Notes: a model not told the origin generated them from the sequence alone. 64,000 nucleotides of DNA from Climacium dendroides (GCA_950106755.1 OX467091.1:24507538-24571537); one strand, 5' to 3'; positions 1 through 12,601 are shown, numbered from the stretch's first letter. Program-made: numbers and translations.

Positions 1-611
1 TTTCCAAAGCTTTGCAAAAATCCCCTATCTTGAAGCCAACCATACGCTTGCCCGACCAATTCCAGATCCATGGCACTCTGACATGTGTCCAGGATCTTCA
101 TGTACTCAGTTCGGGGAAGAGAAAAAGCGGCATACGAGGTTCCTGTTCCATTTGAGGACTCCGCCCTCAGAGATCCATTACTCTCTCCATCTACATAAAG
201 CTCATCGACTTTCCGAGCATCATCCCCTGCTGTTGTTGCATCTGATTCAAAGTTGTTCAGAGCCTCGAGTGCCTTCAAAGCTCTTCCTAGATCCTTGAAT
301 TCCACAGCTTCCTCAAATTCTTTCCACTGAAATTTAGGTATCCTTTCTCGGTCCAATGGAGGCGTTTGCGATGGTTCGGGCTCTCGTTGCAGATCTTGTC
401 GCCATTCTTGTTGCTTCGCTTTGTTTCGCACCACCCCTCGTACAGAATCCCCCCTTCTGTTCTTGATCAACCTTGGTCTTCTTGCGAAATTCACTTTACT
501 AGGAGCTCTCAAAGCGCAGATAATACTACATTTGCCACCAATTTCAGGGCAACCAAAACTTGCCCTGTGCACATGCATTGCAGACAGAGGGCGACGTTGC
601 AAGCATGCCAT
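1..611 (-). CDS. Partial gene, predicted plastid-targeted protein, function not recognised
   Basis: An open frame on the minus strand starts at ATG 611-609 and runs without a stop for 203 codons off the left edge, so only the N-terminal part is present. The first ~65 residues (MACLQRRPLS..., rich in R, S, A and K with almost no acidic residues) look like a chloroplast transit peptide. A charged stretch follows (residues ~65-95), then a helical KFQWKEFEEAVEF...GRALKALEAL segment (~92-118), a Gly/Ser/Asp-rich linker (~120-160), and a second folded-looking segment LPRTEYMKILDTCQSAMDL...AYGWLQDRGFL (~164-198). Residue use is that of a real protein and unlike the random frames nearby. No intron was needed in the visible part. 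I do not recognise the family. A Copia-like LTR fragment begins about 195 bp upstream of the start, so the promoter may adjoin or overlap transposon DNA. Confidence 0.7.
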   Translation of the reverse strand, partial: MACLQRRPLSAMHVHRASFGCPEIGGKCSIICALRAPSKVNFARRPRLIKNRRGDSVRGVVRNKAKQQEWRQDLQREPEPSQTPPLDRERIPKFQWKEFEEAVEFKDLGRALKALEALNNFESDATTAGDDARKVDELYVDGESNGSLRAESSNGTGTSYAAFSLPRTEYMKILDTCQSAMDLELVGQAYGWLQDRGFLQSFG

Positions 612-796
612 AACTCGCCTCCTCGGCTTCAACTTCACACCGAAATATCCTAAATCAGTCCTATGTAACAATATCTGTATTTCATGCCCCTACATTAGGT
701 TCTAGAGAATCCTTGCTAAGCACCCTTGAGCAGCCTTGAGCAATTGCACGAACTCTGTACAAACTGTTGGATACACAATCTCAGAATCTCTCGATT

Positions 797-930
797 GAGG
801 GGGAGTGTTGGACTATGAGGTGCCATTAGGGTTTCATCCACACCGGATGCTTATCATCCGGTTCTAGTCATCCACTGCTAAGATTAGGGTTAACACTCTT
901 GTATTTAACCTCAGCCTAATCTCTTGGCCA
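797..930 (+). mobile_element. Possible Copia polypurine tract and LTR start (fragment)
   Basis: GAGGGGGAG at 797-805 is directly followed by TGTTGGACTATGAGG. This is the usual junction of a plant Copia polypurine tract with the first bases of its 3' LTR. No matching 5' LTR or coding remnant was found, and the right end is not defined, so this is at best a truncated relic. It lies just upstream of the minus-strand gene at the left edge. Confidence 0.35.
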
Positions 931-1076
931 AAATTCAAAATAATTAAAAACTATTATTAATAATTTAAAATTTATTAAAATATTAAAATAAAAATAAAAA
1001 ATTACTTTTTGTTTTTTAAAAATTATTTTAAAATTATTTTAAAATTACTAATTGACGTGGTAGTGACTTGGTCACA
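931..1076. other. AT-only low-complexity stretch
   Basis: Almost pure A/T with repeated short blocks (AAAATTATTTTAAAATTA type). No gene or element end is visible. It borders the left end of the Helitron-like element. Confidence 0.6.
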
Positions 1077-1942
1077 TCAAACTACTAAAATCATAACTCC
1101 CTCTATAATATCACAAATGCTACCATTAATACTAGGGGATGATGCTTGCTATGCTACGCATTCATTGTATCACATATTAGTAAAATTTTAATGTATTTGA
1201 ATAAAATGCATGATAATGATTTCAATAAGTCTTTAAAATAATTATTTTAAATATTTTGTTAAAATATTTTCAATCATGCATACATAGAAATCGTATTTTC
1301 ACACAATGTGATATTACAGAAATAGAGTAGCAGTTTGCAATCACTTCTATAATATCACTTTTTACAAAAGGTGATATTATAGAAATAATATAGTGGTTGC
1401 AATTAAGGTGATATTAAATAGGATCCATAGGATGATATTATAGAGGTAGCAAATCCATTGTTTCTTTTGGCTTTACACGGCTTTACACTTCTATGATTTT
1501 GTGCTTTTGTGAGCTTTAAGCTTTCATGATTTCAATTTTCTATTGCTACTACCAAATGATTTTGAAAAATTTATTCAATTGAAGTGATTTTGGATTTCAC
1601 AACAATTAAGTTGTTCACAAAGTTTTTGAAATTTATAAGTTTTTCTTTTCAATTCTTCAATTTGGGTTGCCATTTTTTGTAACAATGGAGTCAAATTTCT
1701 AATGCATTCTAATGTATGTGTATCTTTTATAAAATTTACCATTGCATATGTATCATTCATCATTCAATAAATTTCTATTGTATATTTTATTATATGCTTA
1801 CTTATAAAAGAATTATACAAAGATTTTAGTCATTTTTATTTGAAGATTTATTGAAATTTTTGTTCTGCATTCTATCTAATACATAAAAATTCTTATAAAA
1901 TTCTAATGACGAATGCGTAGCATAGCAAGCGCCAACTGCTAG
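1077..1942 (+). mobile_element. Non-autonomous Helitron-like element, copy A (866 bp)
   Basis: Begins with TC after an A and ends with CTAG before a T, the Helitron signature with A|T insertion. The 5' end contains ACTACTAAAATCATAA, a common plant Helitron start. A perfect 20-bp inverted repeat (GCTTGCTATGCTACGCATTC) lies at 1144-1163 and 1911-1930, inside the termini. An internal hairpin at about 1352-1382 pairs TAATATCAC with GTGATATTA. There is no coding capacity; short ORFs inside are noise. Copy C at 37678-38543 has the same ends and exactly the same length, which fixes the boundaries well. No Rep/helicase gene is in the window. The exact superfamily is inferred from termini only. Confidence 0.65.
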
Positions 1943-2293
1943 TAATAAGTATAAAAATACAAATTATGAAATGATTCCATGTTTTTTCATACTTTCATTT
2001 TGAAAAATTAAAATACTAAGAATTTTTTTCATAAAGATTATATTTGTCCCATTCTTGATATATAGGCACACCCATTTCCAACCATAGGATGGTTACAAAA
2101 ACAATGTAAGTGATCATTGTGGCTTTCAATGTACATGATGTGATCATTGTATGCTTTCAATGTACACCTCCCAACCTTTCTATTGCTTTTGCTAGTTAAC
2201 CCCTAAAGTCCCATTGTTCCTACAGGGACAATATGGATTTCGGGCAAGCTCCTATGGTCTCAATTTTTACTGAAATTTTTTTAAACTTTCTTA
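1943..2293. other. Spacer between two Helitron-like copies
   Basis: No gene. A short near-duplication around GATCATTG...CTTTCAATGTACA occurs twice at about 2113-2165, and a related copy lies near 4305-4335. TTAACCCCTAAAG at 2196-2208 matches one end of the TTAA-ended repeat family, but no partner end was found. Confidence 0.4.
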
Positions 2294-2397
2294 TCATACT
2301 ACTAAAATCATAAGTCCCTCTGTAATATCACAAATGCTACCATTAATATTAGGGGATCGTACTTGCTATGCTACGCATTCATTGTATCACATACTAG
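2294..2397 (+). mobile_element. 104-bp mini element matching the 5' end of the Helitron-like family (copy B)
   Basis: Nearly identical to the first ~104 bp of copies A and C, from TCATACTACTAAAATCATAAG through the GCTACGCATTC arm. It ends at CTAG|T where copy A has TTAG|T. It is flanked by A on the left and T on the right, as for a Helitron insertion. It is therefore either a 5'-end fragment or a minimal unit that gained its own CTAG end. Confidence 0.55.
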
Positions 2398-4857
2398 TAA
2401 GATAGAAAAAATTAAGAGCTTTCTAGGAATATAATTTTTATTTCAATCAGTATCCGGGAGCAAAAGTTATACCACAATAACCTCAAAATGGGGAAGACCA
2501 GGCAACCAAAAAAATCCACAAAAAATTAAAATAAAATTTTTAATATTTTTTTTCTTGTAAATTATATTTTTTGTAAATGGGAATCTTTGATTCATTCCAT
2601 TTGGATTAGAGATATGAAAGTTATAGAGCTTCTTGTTTTGCAAGCAATCATAGCAACTTCTTAAAAGAATTTTTTTTTTCTTTCACTTTGAATGCTAATA
2701 TCTTTCAATCTATATGGTCAAATTTTTTTTTTAAAATGACCAAATCAACCGACCGAATTGACTGAAATTGCTGAAATTTCTAGTAGTGAAACATCAATAT
2801 TTTCCACCATCACCACCCTAACACCACATTTTTTGGACAAAGTTTAACAAGTCTTGAGCACCAAAATAAGAACTCTATTTTTACACCCAAGTTGATATCT
2901 TTTAAGAACGTCTTGGCCCTAAGACCAATTAGGTGTAAGTATTCCAAAATTAATACTTACACCTAACGAGGATCTAGTGGACCTCACACTCAACAATTTA
3001 CATTGAAGTTGGTAGACCTTTAAACAAATTCAAAAGAGGAGAAAATGCTTATCTTTGTTTCTAGAACTTGAAGGCCTACTCCTCTAGGACAAGCTAGGCC
3101 ACCTCCTAGATAACCAATTTGACAAATCAAAACAAATTAACTTTGTTTGGACATGTAGAAGTCAGCACCTACCCTGCAAACAATTGTCCCACAATTGATT
3201 TTCATTTTATAGTGATCAGATTGGCCTCATATCCTAACCTATAAAAACACCAAACAAATAATCTAATCTAGATATACAAATTATTGAATTCACATGTTGC
3301 TATAACAAATTTTCATCAGATATCATCCACGCAACAATACAAAATATAATACATTATTAACCAACAAAAGACATCAAAGATGGAATGTAGCATTAGATAA
3401 GATTTAGCTTCTCTATAGGGCTGCAAGTTTTCCTACGTTCTTAGACTATGAGAATGTATAGGAACTTAGCCATAATAGCAGTTTAATGTAGCAAAGTGAT
3501 TACTACATTGGATAATAATTATTAAAAAAAATTATATATTTTTTGAGTAATTTAATCATTTTTATTATTTTTAATTTTTTATATTATTATTTTAATACTT
3601 TTAAAATCTGGCCAACAATGGTTGGTTTCCAACATAGGGAACAAGCCTAAAATAGCTCTCTAATGTAGCTCAAAATCATCTAATGGCACCACTCCTAACA
3701 ATTATTGTCAATGCCAAAAGTGTTATACACTCAATATACAAAAAATCACTACATAAAGACCAAAACCTAAAAATTAAAATCAACTCCATAAATAAGACAA
3801 TTTATGAAACCTACCAAAATGCAATAGAATGCCTTATCCATATCATCCTCACCAAATACAAAATAGAACATCACCAACTTCTACCACTTCATCTTCCATA
3901 AAAATAAAATGAAATAAACTTATTTAAAAATAAATAAATATATGAAATTTGAACTACAAACTCTAGTCCAATATTAGAAAAACACCCATGGCTTAATAAG
4001 ATGCAAATCAACAAGAATTGAACACAGACTAGTAACCACACAACTATCAGTTTCTTGCACCACCTCTCACAATATACCCTAACTTAAAATGATGATCAAG
4101 CACTCAATAAATACACATATTGATAGATATAGGCCACTATGTACTGGTTATAATTTCATATTATAGAATTTACCTCTGAAAGGAGGCATCAAGGATAGCA
4201 TCCACCACCTAAACCTACATGGCTTAGATAATAGAACTATCTCCAACAGACTCTTTATTCACATTGGTCATATGACTAGAATTACTCTTCATCTTTTTCT
4301 TTTCTTGTGATCATTGTATGCTCTCAGTGTACACCTCTCAAACATTTGTCATGGGTGAACTGTCAACTAACCAAGTAAAGGTACGTCCACACTTGGTCTT
4401 AGTAGGGTTCTTAGGCAGCAATATTATGTGAACAATTTACATCGCATTTGCACCTACGTTGCTTGGTATTCACTGAACCAATGTGGTGCGTGATGTAGCA
4501 TGAGGTAAGAGTAGTACAAAGATTATTAAATCATCTACAAACTTTGGTCCACCATTGCCAAAATCACTTGTAATTAAAGCTTCTAAATCTCTTGAAAGTG
4601 TGGATTTTAGGCAGTGCATACTGGTCTTAGTTAAAGGGACTTTAGATGGGCAATTAGGAAAGCCTATGGCTTTCATCCAAAGAGCACCTTGGCTTGAACT
4701 AAAAAGATACACCTAAATATTGAACTTTAAGAAGAATACAAGATTTTTATGTACATATGGGGTAGTAAGTAAAACAAACCATGTGGGATATTTGAATGAG
4801 AATTAGGAGGATCTTAACCACTCATAGTTAAGGTAGAACTATCCATTACCACCATTT
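2398..4857. other. Intergenic, no recognisable gene
   Basis: AT-rich unique-looking DNA with only short random frames. The frame at 3683-3901 is Lys/Ile/Asn-rich and shows no domain. An extremely AT-rich patch lies at about 3505-3605. No RNA gene or paired element ends were seen. Confidence 0.5.
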
Positions 4858-5180
4858 ACCCAATTCCCCCACCTACAGGTTCCTCCCATTTCTGTCACTG
4901 GCCCATCTTATTACCACAATCGTACTCATCCATGATCATGATGGCAATGCACAGGGGAGCGGACACATCAGCCCACTCTTCAACAATGGTCTCGTCATGC
5001 TTTACCAAGGGTCTACTCACAGTTTTACATTTCAGCTTTGAAAAATCACAAAAAATTCAATTCTTGTCAGAATGTCTTTATTTTTTTTGCAATTGACTTC
5101 TCTCAAACAATTCAACCTCTGAAAAATATGAGAGCTCATAAATAGATTCTCCAAAGTACCTAGATAACAAATCTGTATGG
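4858..5180 (-). repeat. Dispersed ~320-bp repeat, copy 1 (reverse orientation)
   Basis: The reverse complement matches 8872-9200 and 14527-14870. Shared landmarks are ACAGATTTGCTATCTAGGTAC near one end, a middle with GAATGAAGACATTCTGACA, and GTGGTAATAGATGGGCCA toward the other end. Divergence is moderate, so the copies are old. No coding capacity. Confidence 0.6.
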
Positions 5181-5220
5181 TAATGGGTAGTTCTACCTTA
5201 AGTCAAAAGCAAAAGCAAGA

Positions 5221-5598
5221 ATTATGTTTGAAGTAGAATTTCAGACCTCATTTAGGCATAGTAGAATATTTTTTTTCATAAAACCTTGAAATAACAGAAG
5301 TTGATAAATCAAATTAACTTCTATCTCCAAAAATTATTTTATAATTTTGATCCTCTAATAAAAATTTAAGCACAAAAATCAGAGAGGATGTTTGAAAATG
5401 TTCAAGAAAACGTCCCTTTCAACCTTGCTCAGAAATTTTATCATAATTTTTTATTGGAGACTCAAAATTACAAACAAATTTTTAGAGATGGAAGTTAACT
5501 TGATTAATCAACTTCTATCAATTCAAGGCTTTTAAAAAATTTAATAATACTATGCCTAAATGAGATCTAAAATTCTACTTCAAACATAATTCCTATGT
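5221..5598. mobile_element. Foldback MITE (long inverted repeat, arms ~180 bp)
   Basis: The left arm from about 5221 (ATTATGTTTGAAGTAGAATTT) pairs with the right arm ending near 5598 in reverse complement, across a short centre near 5405. Both arms carry the internal motif CATTTAGGCATAGTA. The same motif and arm architecture occur in the foldback core at 57.1-57.5 kb, so the two belong to one family. The ends were not resolved to the base. Confidence 0.6.
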
Positions 5599-8500
5599 TC
5601 TGACAATGAGCGATGAAGCTCTCATTTTCAATTTATCCCATAACCTTTGAACTTCATGATGGTCAATTGATTTCAATATAAAAATGACATCCCCTTCCTA
5701 CAACCCCACAAATGTTTGTAGAGCAACCCTTTTATTTTGCCATCAATTTTTTTGTGGAAGATGGTCAGAGGACATTGATATTGAAGTATTCTTCATTTTG
5801 CAAAGATGGATGGACGAGAACTCTGGAGAGGAGAATATAACTTTTGTGAAGGTTGTTGGATGTTATGGTTTCATATCTGAATGTTGGATAAATTCTTTAG
5901 AACCAATTTTGATCAAACCAACGCAATAAATGCACCTCCGTAAAATACTAGCATGTTGGTCTTTATGCAAAGTATTATCTTTTAAGAACCGATGTTACCA
6001 AACACCAAGTGGGGACATACCTTAAGCCATCACCTAAATCACAACTTAATAGAGACATGGTAGCTTAATCAAGATAGAACAACCCATTGCGGTCACCTAG
6101 GAAATGCTCCCATTGGGGGGGGTCAGTATGTGAGATGTGGGCCACAATGTATGTCTTACATGATAGTAATGGAGGTGACCTTATTAGGAACTTCTAACTT
6201 TTCATTGTAAATTTCATTCTCAAATTTGACTTTTTAGGCTTTTCATGATAGAAAATATTGTGATTGCATTAGATAGTAAAATGAGAATTATGGATTCAAG
6301 TTTTGTTGGTTATATGGTAGTCTACACTCTTTTGGGCCATGATGCACTAAATAGTTTGAAAAAATCCTAGCAAATTCATATTTTGTCAAAAAAATATATA
6401 ATTTCAATTGCACTTGTTGTTTCTCACACTTGTACTAACGTGGGAAAAAATTGAAAATTTTCAGCAACAAGATGATGTCAAACTCCTCATTCTGACGACA
6501 ATGGGTTGTTTTACCTTAATTGTCCAAGCTTGTATAATCTTTTTGGATCCATTTTAGAATTTCCTATGAAGGAACCAAGAAAATCCAACAGATTCTTATC
6601 TTGTAATATCTCTGCAAATCAAGGTATACACACCTAAAAATAAATACTCTTTTTCAAAACAACAATTCTAAATACAATTTGAAAAAAATATCATTTATAA
6701 TGAATTATGAAATGAATGCAAGATTAAATGCAATTGGTTTGAGAATTTTAGAATCTATGTAAATATACTATGTATTTTCAAAGCTAAGGTCATAGGAACA
6801 CCTATTATTGACACTAGACTACCCTTAATTAGACACTCATGAAGTACAAAATGCTACAATTCTCATTGGTTGTTTCAATAATACTTCAACTTCTATTAGT
6901 TCCTTTTGGTGTTGAGTTTGACTAAATGCTTTGTCATCTTTAGGTCAATGAATGGTTGTAAAGAATTCTATTCTAGTGTGTGGCAAAAAAGTTGGTATTG
7001 CAAAAAAGATGAGGATATTTTAATTATTCTCCGAAAATTGGTTTAAAAGCAATAATCAATGGTTGAGCTTATTGGAATCTATACGATGGTACAATATTCC
7101 AAATTTCAATGGCCATGATTGAATCTTTAAAAGACAATTATCTAAGTTAATTATAAAATTTAAAACTATCCTATCAAGATTATTGGCATTATAAGTATGC
7201 AACAAAAATGAAGAAATAATTTAGTACATTGGCTATTGCTTATTTGGATGTCAATAAAGCAAAATGTAAGAAGTTGTGCAAATTTAGGAAGTTTCATGAG
7301 TTAAATTATAAATTTTCCAAGGTAAAACTATAAATTTAACCTAAATGGATCTAAATTCATCTACTACTTTGTTGCAAGTGAAGAATTATATATTTTTAGT
7401 ACCTATGTAAAACAACACCTAAGCACAAGATTGAAATGAACAAAACTTTTTGAAAAATAAAAGGATCTCCTTACAAAGGCACACAACTCTAGTACTTCAT
7501 ACACCACAACAAGATCCATTCATTACCAAAAGTATTTGACAATTCAACAAAGTTTTAGTCACATGTTTAGTGTCTATAGAGGAATTTCAACAATACGTCT
7601 AAATCTCTATTCTTCATCTAATATTCTTTTGGTCATTCATTCAATTTACTTGAAATATCAAAAAGATTGAAATAAATCAATGATTTGCCTAAGGTTGATA
7701 TTTGATTCAACTACATAGAAAAATGAATCAATTTATTAATGTCTACCTATTAATTCTCTCCATACTTTGCATTCTTATAGAATTCACTGCCCTAACTAAT
7801 TTCCCATCCGAAAGTAGAGGTCAACATTGTAACATTTGGTTTATTTAACCTTTAAATATCCTTTGAAGACTACACACACAATATATATAGTCCCAATAAA
7901 TTCTTTTAGCTTAGAGTTTAGGGTTTAAAAGGTTTAAAGATTTAGGATGTATATAGTATAAAATCCTATAAGAGTCCTTTCTATTCATATACATTATATG
8001 CTATACTATAAAGCTATATTTACATATAATAATCTAGTCAAATATATAAAACATAGTCATGTACACAAATAAAAATACATGGTTAAAAAAGGGCTTCAAA
8101 GGGTTTACTGTGTGGTTACCACCAATGTTCAAGGAGAACTATCAATTAGTTCATTATTATCCAATCGAATTGGAATAAAAATTTGAATTTGATGACATCA
8201 AAATAATCCAATGAAAAAATCTATAAAATTTATATTTAGAGTAAAAAGTAGAGGAACAAACCAGATTTAGTACTTGAATAACCAGTTCAATATGGAATTG
8301 AAGGAAAATAACTAGTAAAAACCCCAAAAAATCCCAAGTGGTGATTACAATAACACATGATTGGCTCTCCATACAAAATTGGTACCCTAGTGTTACCACA
8401 ATGGTGAAAGGAATCTTGTAATTTACTAATCAGAGTAAGATCAAGTTGCTTCTCATTTTTGTTAACCCTATAATGATGCAACAACCTAAAAGTGTTCAAT

Positions 8501-8871
8501 GGATGACACAAAATCCTTCCATGTAAGATAGAAGTGTAGATGTTCATCCTTGGAATTTTGGGTGAAAAGGGGGAGGTCTTATACACTAGTTTGACCACAC
8601 AAACAAGTCCTCTTAGATTGTTCTTAAGCAAATGATTCACATGGTAGTTATCCCAAAGGATGATTTTCACAATGACCAACTTGACGTTTTTGGGTTCAAA
8701 ACTTCAAATATGAGTTTGTTTTTAAGTTTGTACATTATCTCAATCAATCCATCTCACCAACAGTTTGAATCTACTCTCGATTGCAAGCACAATGACATCA
8801 AGGTGTTACAATCTAACACGAGATTCATTTGAGGCTTCAAAATTGAAGTTGAAGTAAAATAGAATTGTCCA
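5599..8871. other. Intergenic, no recognisable gene
   Basis: AT-rich DNA. Frames at 5684-5929, 8157-8399, 8287-8679 and 8632-8832 were inspected and show no domain, no consistent codon use and no splice-compatible partners. Nothing else was identified. Confidence 0.5.
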
Positions 8872-9198
8872 TAACCACACAGATTTGCTATCTAGGTACT
8901 TTGAAGAAGCTATTTGTCAACTCCCATATTTTTTAGAGATTGAAAAGTTTGAAAGAAACCAATTGCAAAAAGAATGAAGACATTCTGACAAGAAGTGAAT
9001 TTTTTGTAATTTTTTCGAAGCTAAAATGTTAAACTGTAAATAGATCCTTATTGAAGCATGAGCATACCCTTATTAAAGTATGGGCTGATGTGTTTGTTTT
9101 CTAAGTGCATTCCCATCATAATAAAGGGTTGTAAAGATTGTGGTAATAGATGGGCCACTATTGTAATTAGGAGGATTCTATAGGTGGTGGAATTGGGT
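8872..9198 (+). repeat. Dispersed ~320-bp repeat, copy 2
   Basis: Direct match to 14527-14870 and inverted match to 4858-5180. The right end passes directly into the twin-hairpin block at 9199. Confidence 0.6.
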
Positions 9199-9265
9199 GG
9201 ATGGAATTGGGTGCAATTCCATCCATCACTCTAAAGGAATTGGGTGCAATTCCTTTAGAGTGATG
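9199..9265. repeat. Two adjacent perfect hairpins with the same GGGTGC loop
   Basis: Hairpin 1 has arms 9199-9208 and 9215-9224 (10 bp) around loop GGGTGC. Hairpin 2 has arms 9224-9241 and 9248-9265 (18 bp) around the same loop GGGTGC. Both stems are perfect and they share base 9224. The family consensus at this place is a simple AATTGGGT run, so the structure is a local rearrangement. Confidence 0.8.
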
Positions 9266-9285
9266 TTTATGCTTTAGAAGTTTGT

Positions 9286-9695
9286 AAGGTAGGAGGCTCT
9301 AAAATCATCCCTCTCCTTCAAACTGCCCCTATTATTAGCTAGACAACAGACATGAGGTGATCCTTAAATGGACCACTTCAGCAATCGAATGAATCCAAAT
9401 TATTTTTTCTATTACAAGAGCCAATCATTGTTTTTGATTTCTGCACATCTCATTCCAAGTTGCAAGGGGACGGATTTTGGGAGACCTCTTATCACAAATA
9501 GGTGCCTATGCCCCCAAATCTTTGAAAATTTATAAGTAATTCAAAAATGCTTGGAAAAATGCAAAACCACTTGTGTTAGGTTCCACATCTATTTTTCTTT
9601 TCTCTGAAAATGTTGGAAAAATATTTTTGTTCTACAGACACCTATGAAAAAGGTGGACCAGTCCTTAAAGGGTCACTTTTCGAGCCTCCTACCTT
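9286..9695. mobile_element. Small DNA element with 14-bp TIRs (AAGGTAGGAGGCTC)
   Basis: AAGGTAGGAGGCTC at 9286-9299 is perfectly inverted at 9682-9695. The interior (AATTTATAAGTAATTC..., CTTGTGTTAGGTTC...) resembles 12602-12890, and the same terminal motif occurs at 30312. No transposase. A clear target-site duplication was not found. Confidence 0.55.
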
Positions 9696-11449
9696 ATTGT
9701 ACTTTTAATGGTTGAATGAAGCAGTTTGGAGACCAATGTCATTCATGCATTTATCAAGTTGTGTGCAAATGTGGAATTTGTGACAATGGTGACAATGTGA
9801 TTAAGAATGGGACAATTGAAGTCCCAATTTGTGACAAATGTAAATGCAGATATTGGAAATTTGCCATATTAAATGTACCATAAGATGAGAATTTTTGCAA
9901 ATGTTCAACCAAATCCATTGTTCACATAGTCAAGTTTGGGTTGGCTTTCAAAAGAAACATTTGTCTCATTCAAATTGATGGAGTTTTCACGGAATTAGAG
10001 ACTCCAAAAAAAAGTTAGCTGTCCAATTTTGCCTTACATGCTTGGAAACCATACAACCCTCAATTGTTTGTGTTATAGAATTAAGTTTGCAAAATAAATG
10101 CAAAAAGTTTCAATATCAATTAAACATGTATTATCATCTAAATGTAAAGTCAAAGATAATATGGACTACAAATTGTTTCATTTTAACGAATATGACTTTA
10201 CTACACCCAAAATTGCACAAATAAGCAATGCAATATGGTTGCCATTATTATATTGAAAAACTTTGGGTGGGATCTTGTTGGAAGCCAAAAGGTAATTCTA
10301 GATTCTCAACAAATGCATTTTTTGGAGACCATATGAATAAACTATGAATTTTCAAAGAGCTGAAAATAGGGTTTAGGATAACCAACCATAGACTCATGAA
10401 TAGTGAAAGTATATTTTAGGCAAGAATGTAGCCTATGCGGTTTTAGAAAGCATGCAATTTAAGGTATACTTACTTTACATTGATTTAAGATTTTACAATA
10501 GCAAAGACCCAAAGAGGAAATACAACACAACATTGGACAACAATCTAGGTAGTGCTTGAGTTGTTGGTTGTGCTTCTAGTAAGGTGGAGCAACCCATTAC
10601 CAACCATTGTCTTGTAGACAATTAGTTGAGTGTCTCAAATCCAGGGGAGGGTGGGACTCATTTGCGTTAATTTTGAATTCAAAGAAACTCAGTTCTATAA
10701 CCAATGTGGTCCATGAAACTTGTGCCTTCTTTTGAGTGCCAAAGTTATCTACAAGTACTCTTCTAGTGATCAATTTTGTAAGACTCTAGACATTGGACAT
10801 AGGTCGAGCCCAACTTTAGGCTTTTATAGTTTATAGTACTTTCAGTTCAAGTTGTAAATTCACCAAATTTTTTGCTATCCATGTCATTTCTATCTTTATA
10901 CTTTTGTAAATCTTGCTTCGCCAAATACTATTGCAGTTTATATTTGCTATGGTTTCAGTTATCGGTTATAGGTGGCTCCACCTTCAGCCCTAAAATGATA
11001 AAGATAGCAAAGCTTATTTTATCATCTTGGTGTACAATGTTTGGCACTAACTACACAAGAAAGTAGAGGCACCTATTTCCATAACTTTAAGCAATTTGAG
11101 GTGGAATCAACACATAAAATTCTATTTTGAACACAATAGCAATTGAAAGATGATAATTTTTTGAAAATATATAAATATGTTATGAATTTGTGAAGTTCAA
11201 ATACATGGTGTAACCTAAATTGGTTAATGCATTCATGTAATGATGCAAGTTGTATATTTGGAACTTTTTATATCTATATATTTTCAAGATTGATTTAGGG
11301 TACAATGTTTGAATTGGAGGCCTTCACATTAGAGAATATCTTTTGTTTTCCGTATTCAATATATTTCCAAAGTATTGGTTTTGATTGCTGTCCCTATTTA
11401 TAATACTATACCTAGTGGTCATAGTCTACATTCCTTACCAAATTATCAG
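9696..11449. other. Intergenic, no recognisable gene
   Basis: Only short random frames (10042-10224, 10872-11066). No element ends or RNA genes were recognised. Confidence 0.45.
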
Positions 11450-11914
11450 TTAACCCCTAAAGGATTGGAGCACATTTTGGACAAAAATTGTGAAAAACTA
11501 CATTTTTTTAGGGCAATGACGAAAAAATGAAAATTGGTTGTTTTTTTAAAATTAAACCGTATGAATTTGTAGTATACTACTTTGGAAATGTCTAGAAAAA
11601 TATTTCAAATTCTTTAAACCATAAGCACACAAATTAAAAGCTTATGACATTTGCAGTTAGGACTTTTTTTTTACCTTGGGTGTGATTATTTTTTGACATG
11701 CTATCTAAAGTTGCTCGAGTTGTATAAAAAATTCAGGGCAACATAACTTTTGATTTGGGTAATTGATTGGAAAAAGTTTCTATTCCCACTAAGGAAATAC
11801 ATGTTCACACCTTGTGTTTAATTTTTGTGAACATCCAACCAAAATTGACTTCATACATCACTACCCAAGATCTCTGCGACACATTGAACAATCACTTGGA
11901 GCTTTAGGGGTTAA
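11450..11914. mobile_element. TTAA-ended inverted-repeat element (465 bp)
   Basis: The left end TTAACCCCTAAAGG (11450-11463) is mirrored by the right end CTTTAGGGGTTAA (11902-11914). Part of the interior (about 11690-11880) matches, in reverse complement, part of the element at 35534-36571, including GTTCACACCTTGTGTT. It has no coding capacity and is a MITE-like member of the TTAA-ended family. Confidence 0.6.
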
Positions 11915-12601
11915 AATTGGAAAATGTAATTCAACATATGTTTTAAAATAAGATTTTTTTTTTCAAAACAAAAAAATCAGTTTTGAAAGAAAATATTCCA
12001 AAAATTATGGCATCCATTTTTAGAATTATGTTTTACTGATCCTAACCACAACGTTCAATATACTTGAAATTTTTCTTGAAATTTTGAATAATTTTTCTGG
12101 AGAGTTTCAAAATTCAATATTTTTTCCCCTTTTCTTCTTGTTTGATATTCTCCCTAATCATTATTTGTCCTACACATAGTATATCTAAAGCAAGGCTCTT
12201 TATATGAAGTGAGTTTGGAATGCCCCACCACCAACTTAAACCATGATACTAAAAGAGTCACATGTTTTGTTTTGTTTTGTTTTTTGAGCGAAAACTCACT
12301 CAAAAGTAATTCAAATGAATATTACCCCCCTTATTTGGCAATAGATTCTTCTATTCTCATATGGATGGTATTGCTATCTTTGAAGTTGGCATGGTTTCTT
12401 TCTTTTTTGGAAGAATGTATACTCTTGAAATTAACACATTATTCTTTATCCATTTTTATATTCCATCCATATCCATGGATTTATAAAATGCATCAATGTA
12501 CCCTAGTATGTGAAGAAACTAGTTTGAATAATTGGAAATACTTGAAAATGGGGAATAAAATCTCCTTCCTATTAGTACCAAAATTTCTACCTTGGAATAA
12601 A
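11915..12601. other. Intergenic; one unassigned frame
   Basis: A 136-codon frame at 12209-12619 is rich in Leu, Ser and Phe and contains FCLSENSLKSNSNEYYPPY. No domain is recognised. It may be a decayed coding piece or chance. Confidence 0.3.
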
